64,000 nt of DNA, from NCBI RefSeq assembly GCF_000710915.1, contig NZ_BAUA01000090.1, positions 1 through 64,000 of the forward strand, read 5' to 3'. The stretch is from Nocardia brasiliensis IFM 10847. Lineage in GTDB: Bacteria; Actinomycetota; Actinomycetes; Mycobacteriales; Mycobacteriaceae. The stretch's first letter is position 1; every line of letters starts with the position of its first letter. The translations under genes and the position numbers were made by a program. The notes beneath the pieces were generated by a model, which saw only the letters and a list, made by a program, of their open reading frames with translations, did not search any database and had not been told where the DNA came from. Positions 30,118 through 40,724 of this stretch are shown here, one piece after another.

Positions 30118-30423
30118 GCGGGTGAGGGTACATGCGCCGGCCGGTTCGGCGGGGGAGAGGTCACCGCCGCCGCGTGCCGCCCGGCGGGCCTCGGTCGCCG
30201 CAGGGCGAACTCATCGGTAGCGTGTTGTGCGGACAGGTCGGTCCGCCGGACCAGCGCTGTGCCCATCAACGAAATACGACACAGAGTAGGACCCGTGCGG
30301 ATTGCTGCGGCAGCACGGTTTACGATTCCAGAAGCGCAAGCGAACTGTCGTCTGTTCCGACCCGGGGATGGATGCAAGCAGCGGAGCCTGCGGAGCGACC
30401 TAAAGGCACCTTCAGGAGGATCA
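30118..30423. other. 306-bp divergent promoter region between fecB and ctaD
   Basis: No gene is supported. The AGGAGG of ctaD lies at the right end and the fecB -10-like hexamer at the left end. I looked for an iron box and saw none. Confidence 0.5.
30125..30130 (-). promoter_or_regulatory. Candidate -10 (TACCCT) for fecB
   Basis: Seven bases before the ATG at 30117; no Shine-Dalgarno present. Confidence 0.35.
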
Positions 30424-32166
30424 GTGACTGCGGTAGAGCCCCAGCCAGTCCAGCAGTTGGAAGCGACTCGGCCGTATCCGGCACGGACCGGGCCGAAGGG
30501 TTCTTTTCTCTACAAGATGGTCACCACCACCGACCCCAAGGTGCTCGGTGTCATGTACCTGGTGACCGCGATGAGCTTCTTCCTCATCGGTGGTCTGATG
30601 GCGCTGATGATGCGCGCCGAACTGGCCCGCCCCGGTCTGCAGTTCCTCTCGCCCGAGCAGTTCAACCAGCTGTTCACCATGCACGGCACGATCATGCTGC
30701 TGTTCTACGCGACCGCGATCGTGTTCGGCTTCGCGAACATCGTGCTGCCGCTGCAGATCGGCGCCCCCGACGTCGCCTTCCCGCGGCTGAACGCGTTCAG
30801 CTACTGGCTGTACCTGTTCGGCGGCACGATGGCGACCGCGGGCTTCATCACCCCCGGCGGCGCCGCCGACTTCGGTTGGACCGCTTACACCCCGCTCACC
30901 GACATCCTGCATTCGCCCGGCGTCGGCGCGGACCTGTGGATCCTCGGTCTGGCGGTCTCGGGTCTGGGCACCATCCTCGGTGGCGTCAACATGCTGACCA
31001 CCGTCGTCTGCCTGCGGGCCCCCGGTATGACCATGTTCCGGTTGCCGATCTTCACCTGGAACATCGCCGTCACCAGCGTGCTTGTCCTGCTTGCCTTCCC
31101 GCTGCTCACCGCCGCGCTGTTCGGCCTGGCCTACGACCGGCACCTCGGCGGCCACATCTACGACCCGGCCACCGGCGGCGTGCTGCTCTACCAGCACCTG
31201 TTCTGGTTCTTCGGCCACCCCGAGGTGTACATCATCGCGCTGCCGTTCTTCGGCATCGTCTCCGAGATCTTCCCGGTCTTCTCGCGTAAGCCGATCTTCG
31301 GTTACACCACGCTGGTCTACGCGACGCTCGGCATCGCCGCGCTCTCGATCGCGGTGTGGGCGCACCACATGTACGCCACCGGCGCCGTGCTGCTGCCGTA
31401 CTTCTCGTTCATGACCTTCTTGATCGCCGTGCCGACCGGTGTGAAGTTCTTCAACTGGATCGGCACCATGTGGCGTGGTCAGCTGACCTTCGAGACACCG
31501 ATGCTGTGGTCGATCGGCTTCCTGGTGACCTTCCTCTTCGGCGGCCTGTCCGGCGTCATCCTGGCCTCGCCGCCGCTGGACTTCCACGTCACCGACTCGT
31601 ACTTCGTGGTCGCGCACTTCCACTACGTGCTCTTCGGCACCATCGTGTTCGCCACCTTCGCCGGCATCTACTTCTGGTTCCCGAAGATCACCGGCCGGAT
31701 GATGGACGAGCGCCTGGGCAAGTGGCACTTCTGGACCACCTTCGTCGGCTTCCACACCACCTTCCTCGTCCAGCACTGGCTGGGCGCCGAAGGTATGCCG
31801 CGCCGCTACGCCGACTACCTGCCCAGCGACGGATTCACCACGCTGAACACGATTTCCACCATCGGCGCGTTCATCCTCGGCGCCTCGATGCTGCCGTTCG
31901 TATGGAACGTCTTCAAGAGCTTCCGCTACGGCGAGGTCGTCACCGTGGACGATCCGTGGGGCTACGGCAACTCGCTGGAGTGGGCCACCACTTGCCCGCC
32001 GCCGCGGCACAACTTCTACGAGCTGCCGCGGATCCGGTCCGAGCGTCCCGCCTTCGAGCTGCACTACCCGCACATGGTCGAGCGGATGCGGGCCGAGGCG
32101 CACGTGGGCTGGGGTTCGGGCAAGCACGCCCACGATGTCCACGAGGGCGCGGTCGCGACCAAGTAG
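30424..32166 (+). CDS. ctaD: Cytochrome c oxidase subunit I (aa3-type)
   Basis: A 580-residue, twelve-helix catalytic subunit of the aa3 terminal oxidase. Heme and copper ligands are visible in TMHGTIMLL (low-spin heme a), [13 protein letters not shown] with the cross-linked His-Tyr of CuB, HHMYATG (CuB), and [10 protein letters not shown] (the heme pair). The start is GTG with AGGAGG four bases upstream; a long open frame continues further upstream in the same frame but overlaps the divergent fecB gene. It ends [15 protein letters not shown] as in mycobacterial CtaD. A very strong terminator follows. Confidence 0.97.
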   Translation: MTAVEPQPVQQLEATRPYPARTGPKGSFLYKMVTTTDPKVLGVMYLVTAMSFFLIGGLMALMMRAELARPGLQFLSPEQFNQLFTMHGTIMLLFYATAIVFGFANIVLPLQIGAPDVAFPRLNAFSYWLYLFGGTMATAGFITPGGAADFGWTAYTPLTDILHSPGVGADLWILGLAVSGLGTILGGVNMLTTVVCLRAPGMTMFRLPIFTWNIAVTSVLVLLAFPLLTAALFGLAYDRHLGGHIYDPATGGVLLYQHLFWFFGHPEVYIIALPFFGIVSEIFPVFSRKPIFGYTTLVYATLGIAALSIAVWAHHMYATGAVLLPYFSFMTFLIAVPTGVKFFNWIGTMWRGQLTFETPMLWSIGFLVTFLFGGLSGVILASPPLDFHVTDSYFVVAHFHYVLFGTIVFATFAGIYFWFPKITGRMMDERLGKWHFWTTFVGFHTTFLVQHWLGAEGMPRRYADYLPSDGFTTLNTISTIGAFILGASMLPFVWNVFKSFRYGEVVTVDDPWGYGNSLEWATTCPPPRHNFYELPRIRSERPAFELHYPHMVERMRAEAHVGWGSGKHAHDVHEGAVATK

Positions 32167-32184
32167 GCATCAGAATTACGACGT

Positions 32185-33543
<1,359 letters not shown>

Positions 33544-33591
33544 GCGGCGGGTAGCCCGGTGTCGATGTCCGGCTCGGGTCGGCGTCGTCGG

Positions 33592-33597
33592 TAGGCT
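33592..33597 (+). promoter_or_regulatory. Candidate -10 (TAGGCT) before chagasin-like lipoprotein
   Basis: Ten bases before the in-frame ATG at 33608, which would give a near-leaderless alternative start to the GTG at 33635. Confidence 0.3.
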
Positions 33598-33634
33598 GAC
33601 GCCGACCATGATCATCAGGCGATCGGAGCTTTCG

Positions 33635-34081
33635 GTGCGCAAGACTCTGCTGGTGCTGTTAGTCGGGCTGTCGGTCGTCGGATGCGGCAAGGACGACTCC
33701 GCCGACGCGAAACCGACGTCCGCGGCCGCGCCGACGTCCGGCTCCGCGTTCTCGGTGCTGAACGCGACGCAGGAAGCCAACGGGCAGGAGCGCCGGCTCA
33801 CCATCGGGCAGTCGCTGGTGCTGACCCTGCCCGCGAATCCGTCCACCGGCTTCTCCTGGCAGATTTCCGGCCTGGACCCGAATGTGGCTCGGGTGCAAGG
33901 CGAACCGACGTTCAAGCAAGACCCGTCGGTGCCGGTGGCGCCCGGCGCGGGCGGTACCTCGGAATGGACCTTCGTCGGCGAGGGCGCGGGCGTCACCCAG
34001 CTCACGATGGACTACATGCGCCCGTGGGAGCAGGGCATCGCACCCGCGCAGACGTTTTCACTGACGATCAAGGTGGAGTGA
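33635..34081 (+). CDS. Chagasin-like (I42) protease inhibitor lipoprotein
   Basis: A 148-residue exported lipoprotein. VRKTLLVLLVGLSVVGC is a short lipoprotein signal with Cys17 as lipid anchor. The mature domain carries the three loops that define chagasin-type cysteine-protease inhibitors: NPSTGFSW (for NPTTG), GAGGTSEWTF (for GxGG), and MRPWE (for RPW). The fold is an immunoglobulin-like beta sandwich in known members, which block papain-family proteases. The GTG start has GGAG six bases upstream; an ATG 27 bases earlier is possible. Its TGA overlaps the ATG of the next gene. Target protease is unknown; it faces outward and could act on host or own enzymes. Confidence 0.85.
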   Translation: MRKTLLVLLVGLSVVGCGKDDSADAKPTSAAAPTSGSAFSVLNATQEANGQERRLTIGQSLVLTLPANPSTGFSWQISGLDPNVARVQGEPTFKQDPSVPVAPGAGGTSEWTFVGEGAGVTQLTMDYMRPWEQGIAPAQTFSLTIKVE

Positions 34082-34887
34082 TGTCGAGCATCCCGGAATG
34101 CGCGGCCGGAATCCGGGACGAACACGAAAGTCCGGGGCGGGCAGCCGAATTCGACGAGGCAGGCTTCCGCGTCCGGCACGCGGAGCTGGCGGCGGGCTAC
34201 GGCGGCGCGGGCGACCCCGACGATCCGGCCATGGTGCAGGCCATGCAGATCGTGTTGCACCTGCCCAAACAGGACCCGCCGCCGCGCAGCGCGTTGCTCG
34301 CCGCGGCCGCCGCCGCGTCGGTGGCGCTGTGTCTGGACGAACGGGTGGGCCCCGGTGGCGAATGGGCCGAGCGCTACCTGGCCTGGAAGCGCTCGCGCAT
34401 CCGCAAGGTGAGCAGGCGAGCCCGCGGCGCCCAGTGGCTCGCCGCGAACGAGGTGGACGGCGTCACCGTCGAGGTCGACGGGGCGCAGGCGCGCGCGTTC
34501 GTCCCCGGGCCGGTGGGCGCGGTCGACCCGCGGATCAAGCGGTTGCAGATCGGTGGCACCGACCTCGAGCACGACGATCCCGGTCCCGCCCCGGCGGAAC
34601 TGCCCGTGCTGTGGGTGAATTCGGCGCTCGGCATGACGCTGGGCAAGGCCGCCGCGCAGGTCGGTCACGCCAGCATGTTGCTGGCCGGCGCGCTGACCGT
34701 GGCGCAGGCGCGGTGCTGGGCGGAGCGAGAATTTCGTTGTGCCGTCCGGGAAGCCGACGCGCGACAATGGAAAGTGTTGGCGGATGCGGTCGCACACGGA
34801 TCGGCAGTGGCCGTGCGCGACGCCGGGTTCACGGAAGTGGCGCCCGGCTCGATGACAGTGATAGCGGTTCCCGCGCAAGCTGGGTGA
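34081..34887 (+). CDS. Pth2-family peptidyl-tRNA hydrolase-like protein
   Basis: A 268-residue cytoplasmic protein whose C-terminal part (about 165-265) looks like the archaeal/eukaryotic-type peptidyl-tRNA hydrolase fold: VLWVNSALGMTLGKAAAQVGHASMLLAGAL matches the GKxAAQxxHA pattern, and VRDAGFTEVAPGSMTVIAV matches the DAGxTxxxPGT pattern. The N-terminal half, rich in Ala and Arg, is an extra domain of unknown role, seen in actinobacterial homologues. It overlaps the chagasin-like gene by one base (TGATG). Whether it truly recycles peptidyl-tRNA beside the usual Pth1 is inference. Confidence 0.78.
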   Translation: MSSIPECAAGIRDEHESPGRAAEFDEAGFRVRHAELAAGYGGAGDPDDPAMVQAMQIVLHLPKQDPPPRSALLAAAAAASVALCLDERVGPGGEWAERYLAWKRSRIRKVSRRARGAQWLAANEVDGVTVEVDGAQARAFVPGPVGAVDPRIKRLQIGGTDLEHDDPGPAPAELPVLWVNSALGMTLGKAAAQVGHASMLLAGALTVAQARCWAEREFRCAVREADARQWKVLADAVAHGSAVAVRDAGFTEVAPGSMTVIAVPAQAG

Positions 34888-35042
34888 CCGTCGGAAACAG
34901 TCGCGAGGGCCGAAGAGGCTTCGGGCGGGCCGAATCGGGGTATCACTCGAGGACGTTGTGCTCTATCTCGCCGGGCCTGCCGAGCGGAGGCTCGAAGACC
35001 CAAGGCCACGCGGCTTTGTCGACCGAAGGGATGGAACCAGCT

Positions 35043-35216
35043 ATGACGACGCTGCTGGTGATTCTCGCCGTCTGGGTGCTGCTGTCGGTTCCACTGGCCT
35101 TCCTCGTGGCGCGACTGCTACACAAGTCGCCCGAGCGGGACGAGCGGCATCCCAGGGCCGAGCACGACGACGACCAGCGGCTACGTGGTCTCTTCGCGCT
35201 CGGCCGCAAACGCTGA
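35043..35216 (+). CDS. Small single-pass membrane protein
   Basis: A 57-residue peptide starting MTTLLVILAVWVLLSVPLAFLVARLL, one transmembrane helix, followed by a charged tail HKSPERDERHPRAEHDDDQRLRGLFALGRKR that should face the cytoplasm. Coding bias is good and it lies between two conserved genes on the same strand. An in-frame ATG four codons upstream is an alternative start. No known family recognised. Confidence 0.65.
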   Translation: MTTLLVILAVWVLLSVPLAFLVARLLHKSPERDERHPRAEHDDDQRLRGLFALGRKR

Positions 35217-35278
35217 CCCGGCGACACGCGCCACGCACCCCCGCCCGCGTTGGCCAGTGATCCCATGGGTGGGCCAAG

Positions 35279-36112
35279 ATGGACCGCGTGCCACAACCGG
35301 ATCCGGATCTGCTCATCGATTTCACCGACGTCACTGTTCGCCGTTCGGGCCACACGCTCGTCGGCCCGGTGACCTGGCAGGTCGAGCTCGACGAACGCTG
35401 GGTCGTGCTCGGCCCCAACGGCGCGGGCAAGACCTCGCTGCTGCGCATGGCGGCCGCCGAGCTGCACCCCACCTCCGGCGTGGCGCATCTGCTCGGTGAA
35501 GTGCTCGGCAAGGTCGACATCAGCGAACTGCGCCCGCGGATCGGCCTGTCTTCCGCGGCCGTGGCCGGCCGGGTGCCGCGCGACGAGAAAGTCAGCGATC
35601 TGGTGGTGTCGGCGGGCTACGCCGTGCTCGGCCGCTGGCGCGAACGCTACGACGACGTCGACACCGACCGCGCCGTCGACATGCTGGAAAGCCTGGGCGC
35701 CGAACATCTTTCCGACCGCACCTACGGCACCCTGTCCGAAGGGGAGCGTAAGCGGGTGCTCATCGCCCGCGCGCTGATGACCGATCCGGAACTGCTGCTG
35801 CTCGACGAACCGGCTGCGGGCCTGGACCTGGGTGGCCGCGAAGAACTGGTGGAACGGCTCGGCGATCTGGCCGCCGACCCGGACGCGCCGGCCATCGTGC
35901 TGGTCACCCACCACGTCGAGGAGATCCCGCCCGGCTTCACCCACGGCCTGCTGCTCAACGAGGGCGAGGTGATCGCACAGGGTTTGCTCACCGACGTGCT
36001 CACCTCGGAGAATCTCAGCGACGCATTCCGTCAGTCGATCGCGCTCGACCAGATGGACGGTCGCTACTTCGCCCGGCGCGCCCGCCGGGCGGGCAAACAT
36101 CGCACCCGCTGA
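35279..36112 (+). CDS. ABC transporter ATP-binding protein
   Basis: A 277-residue soluble ATPase. Walker A is GPNGAGKTS, Walker B ELLLLDEPAAGLD, and the signature is LSEGERKR, a variant of LSGGQ in which the second Gly is Glu. The H-loop is VTHHVEEIPPGF. This corresponds in position and features to Rv3041c in M. tuberculosis. No membrane partner lies beside it. ModF/PhrA-like molybdate-type ATPases share this ending (VTHHVEEIP). Its role is unknown. Confidence 0.88.
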   Translation: MDRVPQPDPDLLIDFTDVTVRRSGHTLVGPVTWQVELDERWVVLGPNGAGKTSLLRMAAAELHPTSGVAHLLGEVLGKVDISELRPRIGLSSAAVAGRVPRDEKVSDLVVSAGYAVLGRWRERYDDVDTDRAVDMLESLGAEHLSDRTYGTLSEGERKRVLIARALMTDPELLLLDEPAAGLDLGGREELVERLGDLAADPDAPAIVLVTHHVEEIPPGFTHGLLLNEGEVIAQGLLTDVLTSENLSDAFRQSIALDQMDGRYFARRARRAGKHRTR

Positions 36113-36149
36113 GCACACCTACCCGTGACAGTGCGTACCGCTCGCGGGT

Positions 36150-36155
36150 TACTGT
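36150..36155 (+). promoter_or_regulatory. Candidate -10 (TACTGT) for leaderless NUDIX gene
   Basis: Six bases before GTG at 36162. Confidence 0.4.
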
Positions 36156-36161
36156 GCAGGG

Positions 36162-36998
36162 GTGAGTGAGACAAATACCGCGGCCGGCTCTCAGGTTGCC
36201 CCGCCGGTCAAGGATGCGTCGACGGTGCTGCTGGTGCGCGACAGCGCCGCCGGTCCCGAGATCTTCCTGCAGCGCCGGGTCGGCGCGATGGCGTTCGCGG
36301 CCGGGATGACCGTGTTCCCCGGCGGCGGCGTCGATCCCACCGACGGCACCGCCGATATCGCCTGGGCCGGACCCGAACCCGCCTGGTGGGCCGAGCGATT
36401 CGCGACCACCGAGTCGCGGGCCAAGGCGCTGGTCTGCGCCGCGGTGCGGGAGACCTTCGAGGAATGCGGGGTGCTGCTCGCCGGTCCGACCGCCGACACG
36501 GTGGTCTCCGACACCACCGGCTACCGCGCGGCGCGCGGCCGGCTGGAACGTCGTGAGCTGTCGCTGGCCGGTTTCCTCGCCGCGGAGAACCTGGTGCTGC
36601 GGGCGGATCTGCTTCGGCCGTGGGCGAATTGGATCACGCCGGTGGTCGAGCCGCGCCGCTACGACACCCGCTTCTTCGTCGCGGTGCTGCCCGCCGGGCA
36701 GCTGGCCGACGGCGCCACCTCCGAAGCGGCGGAGGTGAATTGGCGTACCGCGGCCGAGGCGCTGCGGCGGTGGCGGGCGGGCGCCGACATCCTGTTGCCG
36801 CCCACCTGGTCGCAGTTGCAGGGCCTCAGCGAATTCGGCTCCACCGCAGAGATTTTCGCCGCCGAGCCGGTGATCGAGCCGATCATGCCGGAACTGGTCG
36901 AGCAGGACGGGCGGCGGGTGCTGATGTTCCCGGACAACGGGCGCTACCTGACCGATCTGCCGGATCCGAGCAAGCTCGAGGGATCCGTCCGCAAGTGA
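36162..36998 (+). CDS. NUDIX hydrolase
   Basis: A 278-residue hydrolase of the NUDT19/coenzyme-A-diphosphatase-like type. VFPGGGVDPTDG starts the NUDIX box region, and after an insertion of about 40 residues the AAVRETFEECGVLLAGP helix supplies the REUXEEXGU glutamates. Such enzymes cleave nucleoside diphosphates linked to another moiety, for example CoA esters. A link to acyl-CoA metabolism fits the enoyl-CoA hydratase gene 34 bases downstream. Position matches Rv3040c. The GTG start appears leaderless. Confidence 0.87.
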   Translation: MSETNTAAGSQVAPPVKDASTVLLVRDSAAGPEIFLQRRVGAMAFAAGMTVFPGGGVDPTDGTADIAWAGPEPAWWAERFATTESRAKALVCAAVRETFEECGVLLAGPTADTVVSDTTGYRAARGRLERRELSLAGFLAAENLVLRADLLRPWANWITPVVEPRRYDTRFFVAVLPAGQLADGATSEAAEVNWRTAAEALRRWRAGADILLPPTWSQLQGLSEFGSTAEIFAAEPVIEPIMPELVEQDGRRVLMFPDNGRYLTDLPDPSKLEGSVRK

Positions 36999-37018
36999 AG
37001 CCGCGGCAGGGCACCCGG

Positions 37019-37024
37019 TAGCGT
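37019..37024 (+). promoter_or_regulatory. Candidate -10 (TAGCGT) for echA17-like gene
   Basis: Eight bases before ATG at 37033, no Shine-Dalgarno. Confidence 0.4.
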
Positions 37025-37032
37025 CTGCTGCC

Positions 37033-37809
37033 ATGGCCGAATTCGTGACCCTGGAGCTGCCGGAGGGTGATGCCGCGCGCCGCGTGGCCGTCCTCCGGAT
37101 CGACCGCCCGCCGTTGAACCTGCTGAACCTGCAGCTGGCGCGCGAACTGGCCGAGGCGGCCGAGGCGGTCGCGGCCGACCCGACGGTGGCCGCGGTCATG
37201 GTCTACGGCGACGAGCGGGTGTTCTCCGCGGGCGACGATCTGGCCGAGCTGGCCGCACTCGGCGCCGGCCAGGCGCGGGCGCTGGCCGCGGATCTGCAGA
37301 GCCACCTGGGCTGCCTGGCCCGCCTGCCGCAGCCCACGGTCGCGGCGATCAGCGGCTACGGTCTCGGCGCGGGACTCGAGCTCGCGCTGGGCGCGGATCG
37401 GCGGATCATCGGCGACAACGTCAAACTCGGCCTGCCGCAGATCAAGGCGGGGCTGATCCCGCTCGCCGGCATCCGGCGGCTCGCGCTGTTGATCGGACCC
37501 GGCCCGGCCAAGGATCTCGTCTACAGCGGCCGGTTCGTCGAGCCGGCCGAGGCGCTGACGCTCGGCCTGGTCGACGAGGTGGTGCCGCCCGACGACGTGT
37601 ACACCGCCGCGTTGCGCTGGGCCCAGCAGTTCACCGCGGCCCCGGGCCGGGCACTCGCCGCGGCCAAGGCGGTGTTCGAGGCGGGCCCGCACGGACTGGA
37701 CCGCGCACAGACCGAATGGTCTGATCTGTTCACGACCGAGGACCGCCGGATCGGCACCGAGTCCTACTTGGCGAACGGTCCCGGATCGGCCGCGTTCGTC
37801 GGGCGCTGA
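37033..37809 (+). CDS. echA17: Enoyl-CoA hydratase/isomerase family protein (EchA17-like)
   Basis: A 258-residue crotonase-fold enzyme. The oxyanion-hole strand GDERVFSAGDDLAELAAL and the second loop TVAAISGYGLGAGLELALGADRRI are present. The usual catalytic Glu pair of hydratases is not complete: ISGYGLGAGLELALGADRRII has the Gly-rich loop with Glu, while GLPQIKAGLIPLAGIRRL replaces the canonical PExxLGxxP with PQIKAGLIP. It may therefore act as an isomerase or with other specificity. Position fits echA17 (Rv3039c) in M. tuberculosis. Confidence 0.85.
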   Translation: MAEFVTLELPEGDAARRVAVLRIDRPPLNLLNLQLARELAEAAEAVAADPTVAAVMVYGDERVFSAGDDLAELAALGAGQARALAADLQSHLGCLARLPQPTVAAISGYGLGAGLELALGADRRIIGDNVKLGLPQIKAGLIPLAGIRRLALLIGPGPAKDLVYSGRFVEPAEALTLGLVDEVVPPDDVYTAALRWAQQFTAAPGRALAAAKAVFEAGPHGLDRAQTEWSDLFTTEDRRIGTESYLANGPGSAAFVGR

Positions 37810-37952
37810 GGCGTGCAGCGGCTCGGCGTCGCGGGCGTGCTGAGCAGGGGTTTCCGGAAGATCGCCTGATCGGAACAGGTTGCTGTCCGGCCGCCGGTCC
37901 GGCGGGCGTCCTGTTGGGTGGGCCGAGGGCAAGATCATCGGTTGACCTTGGG

Positions 37953-37958
37953 TAGGCT
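37953..37958 (+). promoter_or_regulatory. Candidate -10 (TAGGCT) for leaderless methyltransferase
   Basis: Eight bases before the ATG at 37967. Confidence 0.4.
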
Positions 37959-37966
37959 TGGCTGCC

Positions 37967-38944
37967 ATGACGGTACGCCCTGACGACCCCGCGCCGAACC
38001 CGCACGCCACCGAGGCCGAGGTCGAAGCAGCGCGCAAGGATACGAAGCTCGCCCAGGTCCTCTACCACGACTGGGAAGCCGAGACCTACGACGACAAATG
38101 GTCGATCTCCTATGACGAGCGCTGCATCGAATATGCCCGTGGCCGGTTCGACGCGGCCGTCGGTCCCGCCCCGCTGCCGTACGAGCGCGCCCTCGAGCTG
38201 GGCTGCGGTACCGGCTTCTTCCTGCTGAACCTGATGCAGGGCGGCGTGGCCAAGTCCGGTTCGGTCACCGACCTGTCGCCGGGCATGGTCAAGGTCGCGC
38301 TGCGCAACGCGCAGAACCTCGGCCTCGACGTGGACGGCCGGGTCGCCGACGCCGAAACCATCCCGTACGAGGACGACACCTTCGACCTGGTGTGCGGGCA
38401 CGCGGTGCTGCACCACATCCCGGATGTCGAACTGGCACTGAAGGAATGCCTGCGCGTGCTCAAGCCGGGCGGGCGCTTCGTGTTCGCCGGCGAGCCGACC
38501 ACCGCGGGCAACTTCTACGCGCGCTGGCTCGGCCGGATCACCTGGAAGGCCACCACCACCGTCACCAAGCTGCCGCAGCTGGCCGGGTGGCGGCGTCCGC
38601 AGACCGAGCTCGACGAGTCCTCGCGGGCCGCGGCGCTCGAGGCGGTCGTCGACCTGCACACGTTCGATCCCAGCGACCTGGAGAGCATGGCGCGCTCGGC
38701 CGGTGCCGTCGAGGTCAAGGCGACCACCGAGGAGTTCGCGGCGGCGCTGTGGGGCTGGCCGGTGCGCACCTTCGAGGCGGCCGTGCCGGACGAGAAGCTC
38801 ACCATGGGCTACCGGATGGCCATGTACAAGGCATGGCTGCGGCTGAGCTGGTTGGACGAGAACGTGATGCGCCGCGTGGTGCCCCGTCAGTTCTTCTACA
38901 ACGCGATGATCACCGGCGTGAAGCCGCACTCCGCCGCCAAGTAG
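37967..38944 (+). CDS. Class I SAM-dependent methyltransferase (Rv3038c-like)
   Basis: A 325-residue Rossmann-fold methyltransferase. Motif I is ALELGCGTGFFLLNLMQGG, followed by SVTDLSPGMVKVALRNAQ, the VADAETIPYEDDTFDLVCGHAVLHHIPD motif, and VLKPGGRFVFAGEPT. The C-terminal extension (residues about 190-325) with KAWLRLSWLDENVMRRVVPRQFFYNAMI is typical of this actinobacterial group. The ATG at 37967 is chosen over one nine bases upstream because of the -10-like hexamer. Its TAG overlaps the GTG of the next gene, so the two are coupled. Substrate unknown. Confidence 0.87.
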   Translation: MTVRPDDPAPNPHATEAEVEAARKDTKLAQVLYHDWEAETYDDKWSISYDERCIEYARGRFDAAVGPAPLPYERALELGCGTGFFLLNLMQGGVAKSGSVTDLSPGMVKVALRNAQNLGLDVDGRVADAETIPYEDDTFDLVCGHAVLHHIPDVELALKECLRVLKPGGRFVFAGEPTTAGNFYARWLGRITWKATTTVTKLPQLAGWRRPQTELDESSRAAALEAVVDLHTFDPSDLESMARSAGAVEVKATTEEFAAALWGWPVRTFEAAVPDEKLTMGYRMAMYKAWLRLSWLDENVMRRVVPRQFFYNAMITGVKPHSAAK

Positions 38945-40119
38945 TGGGTTACGGCTTCGGTCGTCCGGATGTCGCCTTCCTCGGCAGCTCGGCGGGTAGC
39001 GCCGCGCTGTCCGAGGTGGACCGGCTGGAGCTGACCCCGGCCGCGCTGCTGCGCGATCTGGAACGGGTGCGGCGCGAGCACGGCACGTGGGCGGCCGCGC
39101 TCGTGGAGACGGTGCGGCTGCGGCGCAAGGCGGTCGGCAAGCTCGCCGGCGCGGGGGCGTGGTTGTTCACCGACGACGCCCTGCAGCAGGCGACGCCGAC
39201 GCTGGTCGCCCGGCATCGAGCCGCCCGCCTGGCCGGGCGCGCCGTGCACGACGTGACCTGCTCGATCGGCGCCGAGCTGGCCGAGCTGGCGCGCGCGTGT
39301 CCCGCGGTGCTCGGCAGCGACCTGGACGAGGTGCGGCTGGCGATGGCCGCGCACAATCTGGCCGGATCCCGAAATGTCTTGCTGGCCAAAGCGGATGCGC
39401 TGGTGCCGGTGAGCAGGGACACCGTCGTGGTCGCGGACCCGGCGCGGCGGGCCGACGGCAAGCGCACCCACGATCCCGCGAAGCTGCAACCGCCGCTGCC
39501 CCATCTGCTCGCCGCCTACCCCGGGCGCGATCTGGTTGTGAAGTGTGCTCCCGGACTGGATTTCGACCGGCTCGACTGGTCCGGCGAGATCGAGGTCGCC
39601 TCGCTCGACGGCGCGGTCCGTGAGGCGTGCCTGTGGTCGCGTGGGCTCACCGACCCTGCGGTTCGTCGGCGCGCGACCGTACTGTCCTCGGCCGGAACAT
39701 CTTTCACCCTCACCGACGCGGACCCCGACGAGATCCCCGAGCGGGCGCCCGGTGCGTGGCTCATCGATCCCGACGGCGCGGTGGTCCGGGCCGGCCTGGT
39801 GCGGCATTACGCCGCGAAACACGGCCTCTGGCAACTGGATCCGCGCATCGCCTATCTCACCGGCGACACCGTCCCGCCGGGCACCCGCGGCTTCCGCATC
39901 GTCGACCGCCTCGACTACCGCGAGAAAACCCTGCGGGCCGCACTGCGCGGCCACGACTGCGGCCCGCTGGAGATCCTGGTCCGCGGCGTCGACGTCGACC
40001 CCGACAAACTCCGCCGCACCCTCAAACCCCAAGGAAACCAACCCTTTACGTTGGTCATCACCCGAATAGGCCGCACCCCCACAGCGTTCCTGTGCACGGC
40101 GGTCGCTGCGCAAGCTTGA
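38944..40119 (+). CDS. THUMP-like SAM-dependent methyltransferase (Rv3037c-like)
   Basis: A 391-residue protein beginning with the GTG that overlaps the previous stop (TAGTG). The central part has a methyltransferase motif I variant VHDVTCSIGAELAELARACPAVLGSDLDEVRLAMAAHNL, followed by the DPAR motif VVVADPARRADGKRTHDP where a target-base methyltransferase would hold its catalytic Asp-Pro. The C-terminal region (GPLEILVRGVDVDPDKLRRTLKP) resembles the THUMP-like RNA-binding domain. This fits an RNA or tRNA methyltransferase related to RlmI or Trm5 types, but the target is unknown. Position matches Rv3037c. Confidence 0.82.
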   Translation: MGYGFGRPDVAFLGSSAGSAALSEVDRLELTPAALLRDLERVRREHGTWAAALVETVRLRRKAVGKLAGAGAWLFTDDALQQATPTLVARHRAARLAGRAVHDVTCSIGAELAELARACPAVLGSDLDEVRLAMAAHNLAGSRNVLLAKADALVPVSRDTVVVADPARRADGKRTHDPAKLQPPLPHLLAAYPGRDLVVKCAPGLDFDRLDWSGEIEVASLDGAVREACLWSRGLTDPAVRRRATVLSSAGTSFTLTDADPDEIPERAPGAWLIDPDGAVVRAGLVRHYAAKHGLWQLDPRIAYLTGDTVPPGTRGFRIVDRLDYREKTLRAALRGHDCGPLEILVRGVDVDPDKLRRTLKPQGNQPFTLVITRIGRTPTAFLCTAVAAQA

Positions 40120-40674
40120 GGTTCGGTCCGCTGCGTGCGGTTCAGCTTGCGGTGCGTGGTTGGGTCGGTTGCGCGTGGTTGGGTCTGTTGCGCGTGGTTG
40201 GGTCTGTTGCGCGTGGTTGGGTCTGTTGCGCGGGGTTGGGTCTGTTGCGCACGCTTCGGTCTGTTGCGCGGGGTTGGGTCTGTTGCGCGGGGTTGGGTCT
40301 GTTGCGCACGCTTCGGCCTGTTGCGCACGGTTCGGTCCGTCGCGCGCGTTTCGGCCTGCCGCGTACGGTTCGCTCCGTTACGCACGGTTCGGTCTTTCGC
40401 GCACGCTTCGGCCTGTGGTGCACGGGTTCGGCCTGTGGCCTACGGGTTCGGTCCGCGGGGCGCGGGTTCGGTCCGCCGCGCACGGTTCCGGTCCGTTGGG
40501 TGCGGTTCGGCCTGCCGTGCACGGTTCGGTTTGTTGGGTGCGGTTCGGCCTGCCGTGCACGGTTCGGTTTGTTGGGTGCGGTTCGGCCTGCCGTGCACGG
40601 TTCGGTTTGTTGGGCGCGGTTCGGTCCGTCGCGTACGGTTCGGGCTGCTGCGGACGGTTCGGCTTGCTGGGCAC
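40120..40674. repeat. 19-bp minisatellite, 29 tandem units
   Basis: Starting at the base after the previous stop codon, units of consensus GGTTCGGTCTGTTGCGCAC follow at 19-bp spacing (unit starts at 40120, 40139, 40158, 40177 and so on to 40656). Four units at 40405-40503 are 20 bp. The left part has variants like GGTTGGGTCTGTTGCGCGT, the right part a 38-bp two-unit super-repeat (starts 40504, 40542, 40580). As 19 is not a multiple of 3, all frames stay open and repeat every 57 bases; the resulting Cys/Trp-rich or Gln/Pro/Thr-rich readings are not accepted as genes. Confidence 0.95.
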
Positions 40675-40724
40675 ACCGTGGTCGGCGGTGTCGCGCGTGC
40701 CGTGGCAATTCGTGCGCGGTGCGC

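Noticed and set aside
40120-40674. CRISPR array
   Set aside because: Units are contiguous and all similar; there are no unique spacers and no cas genes.
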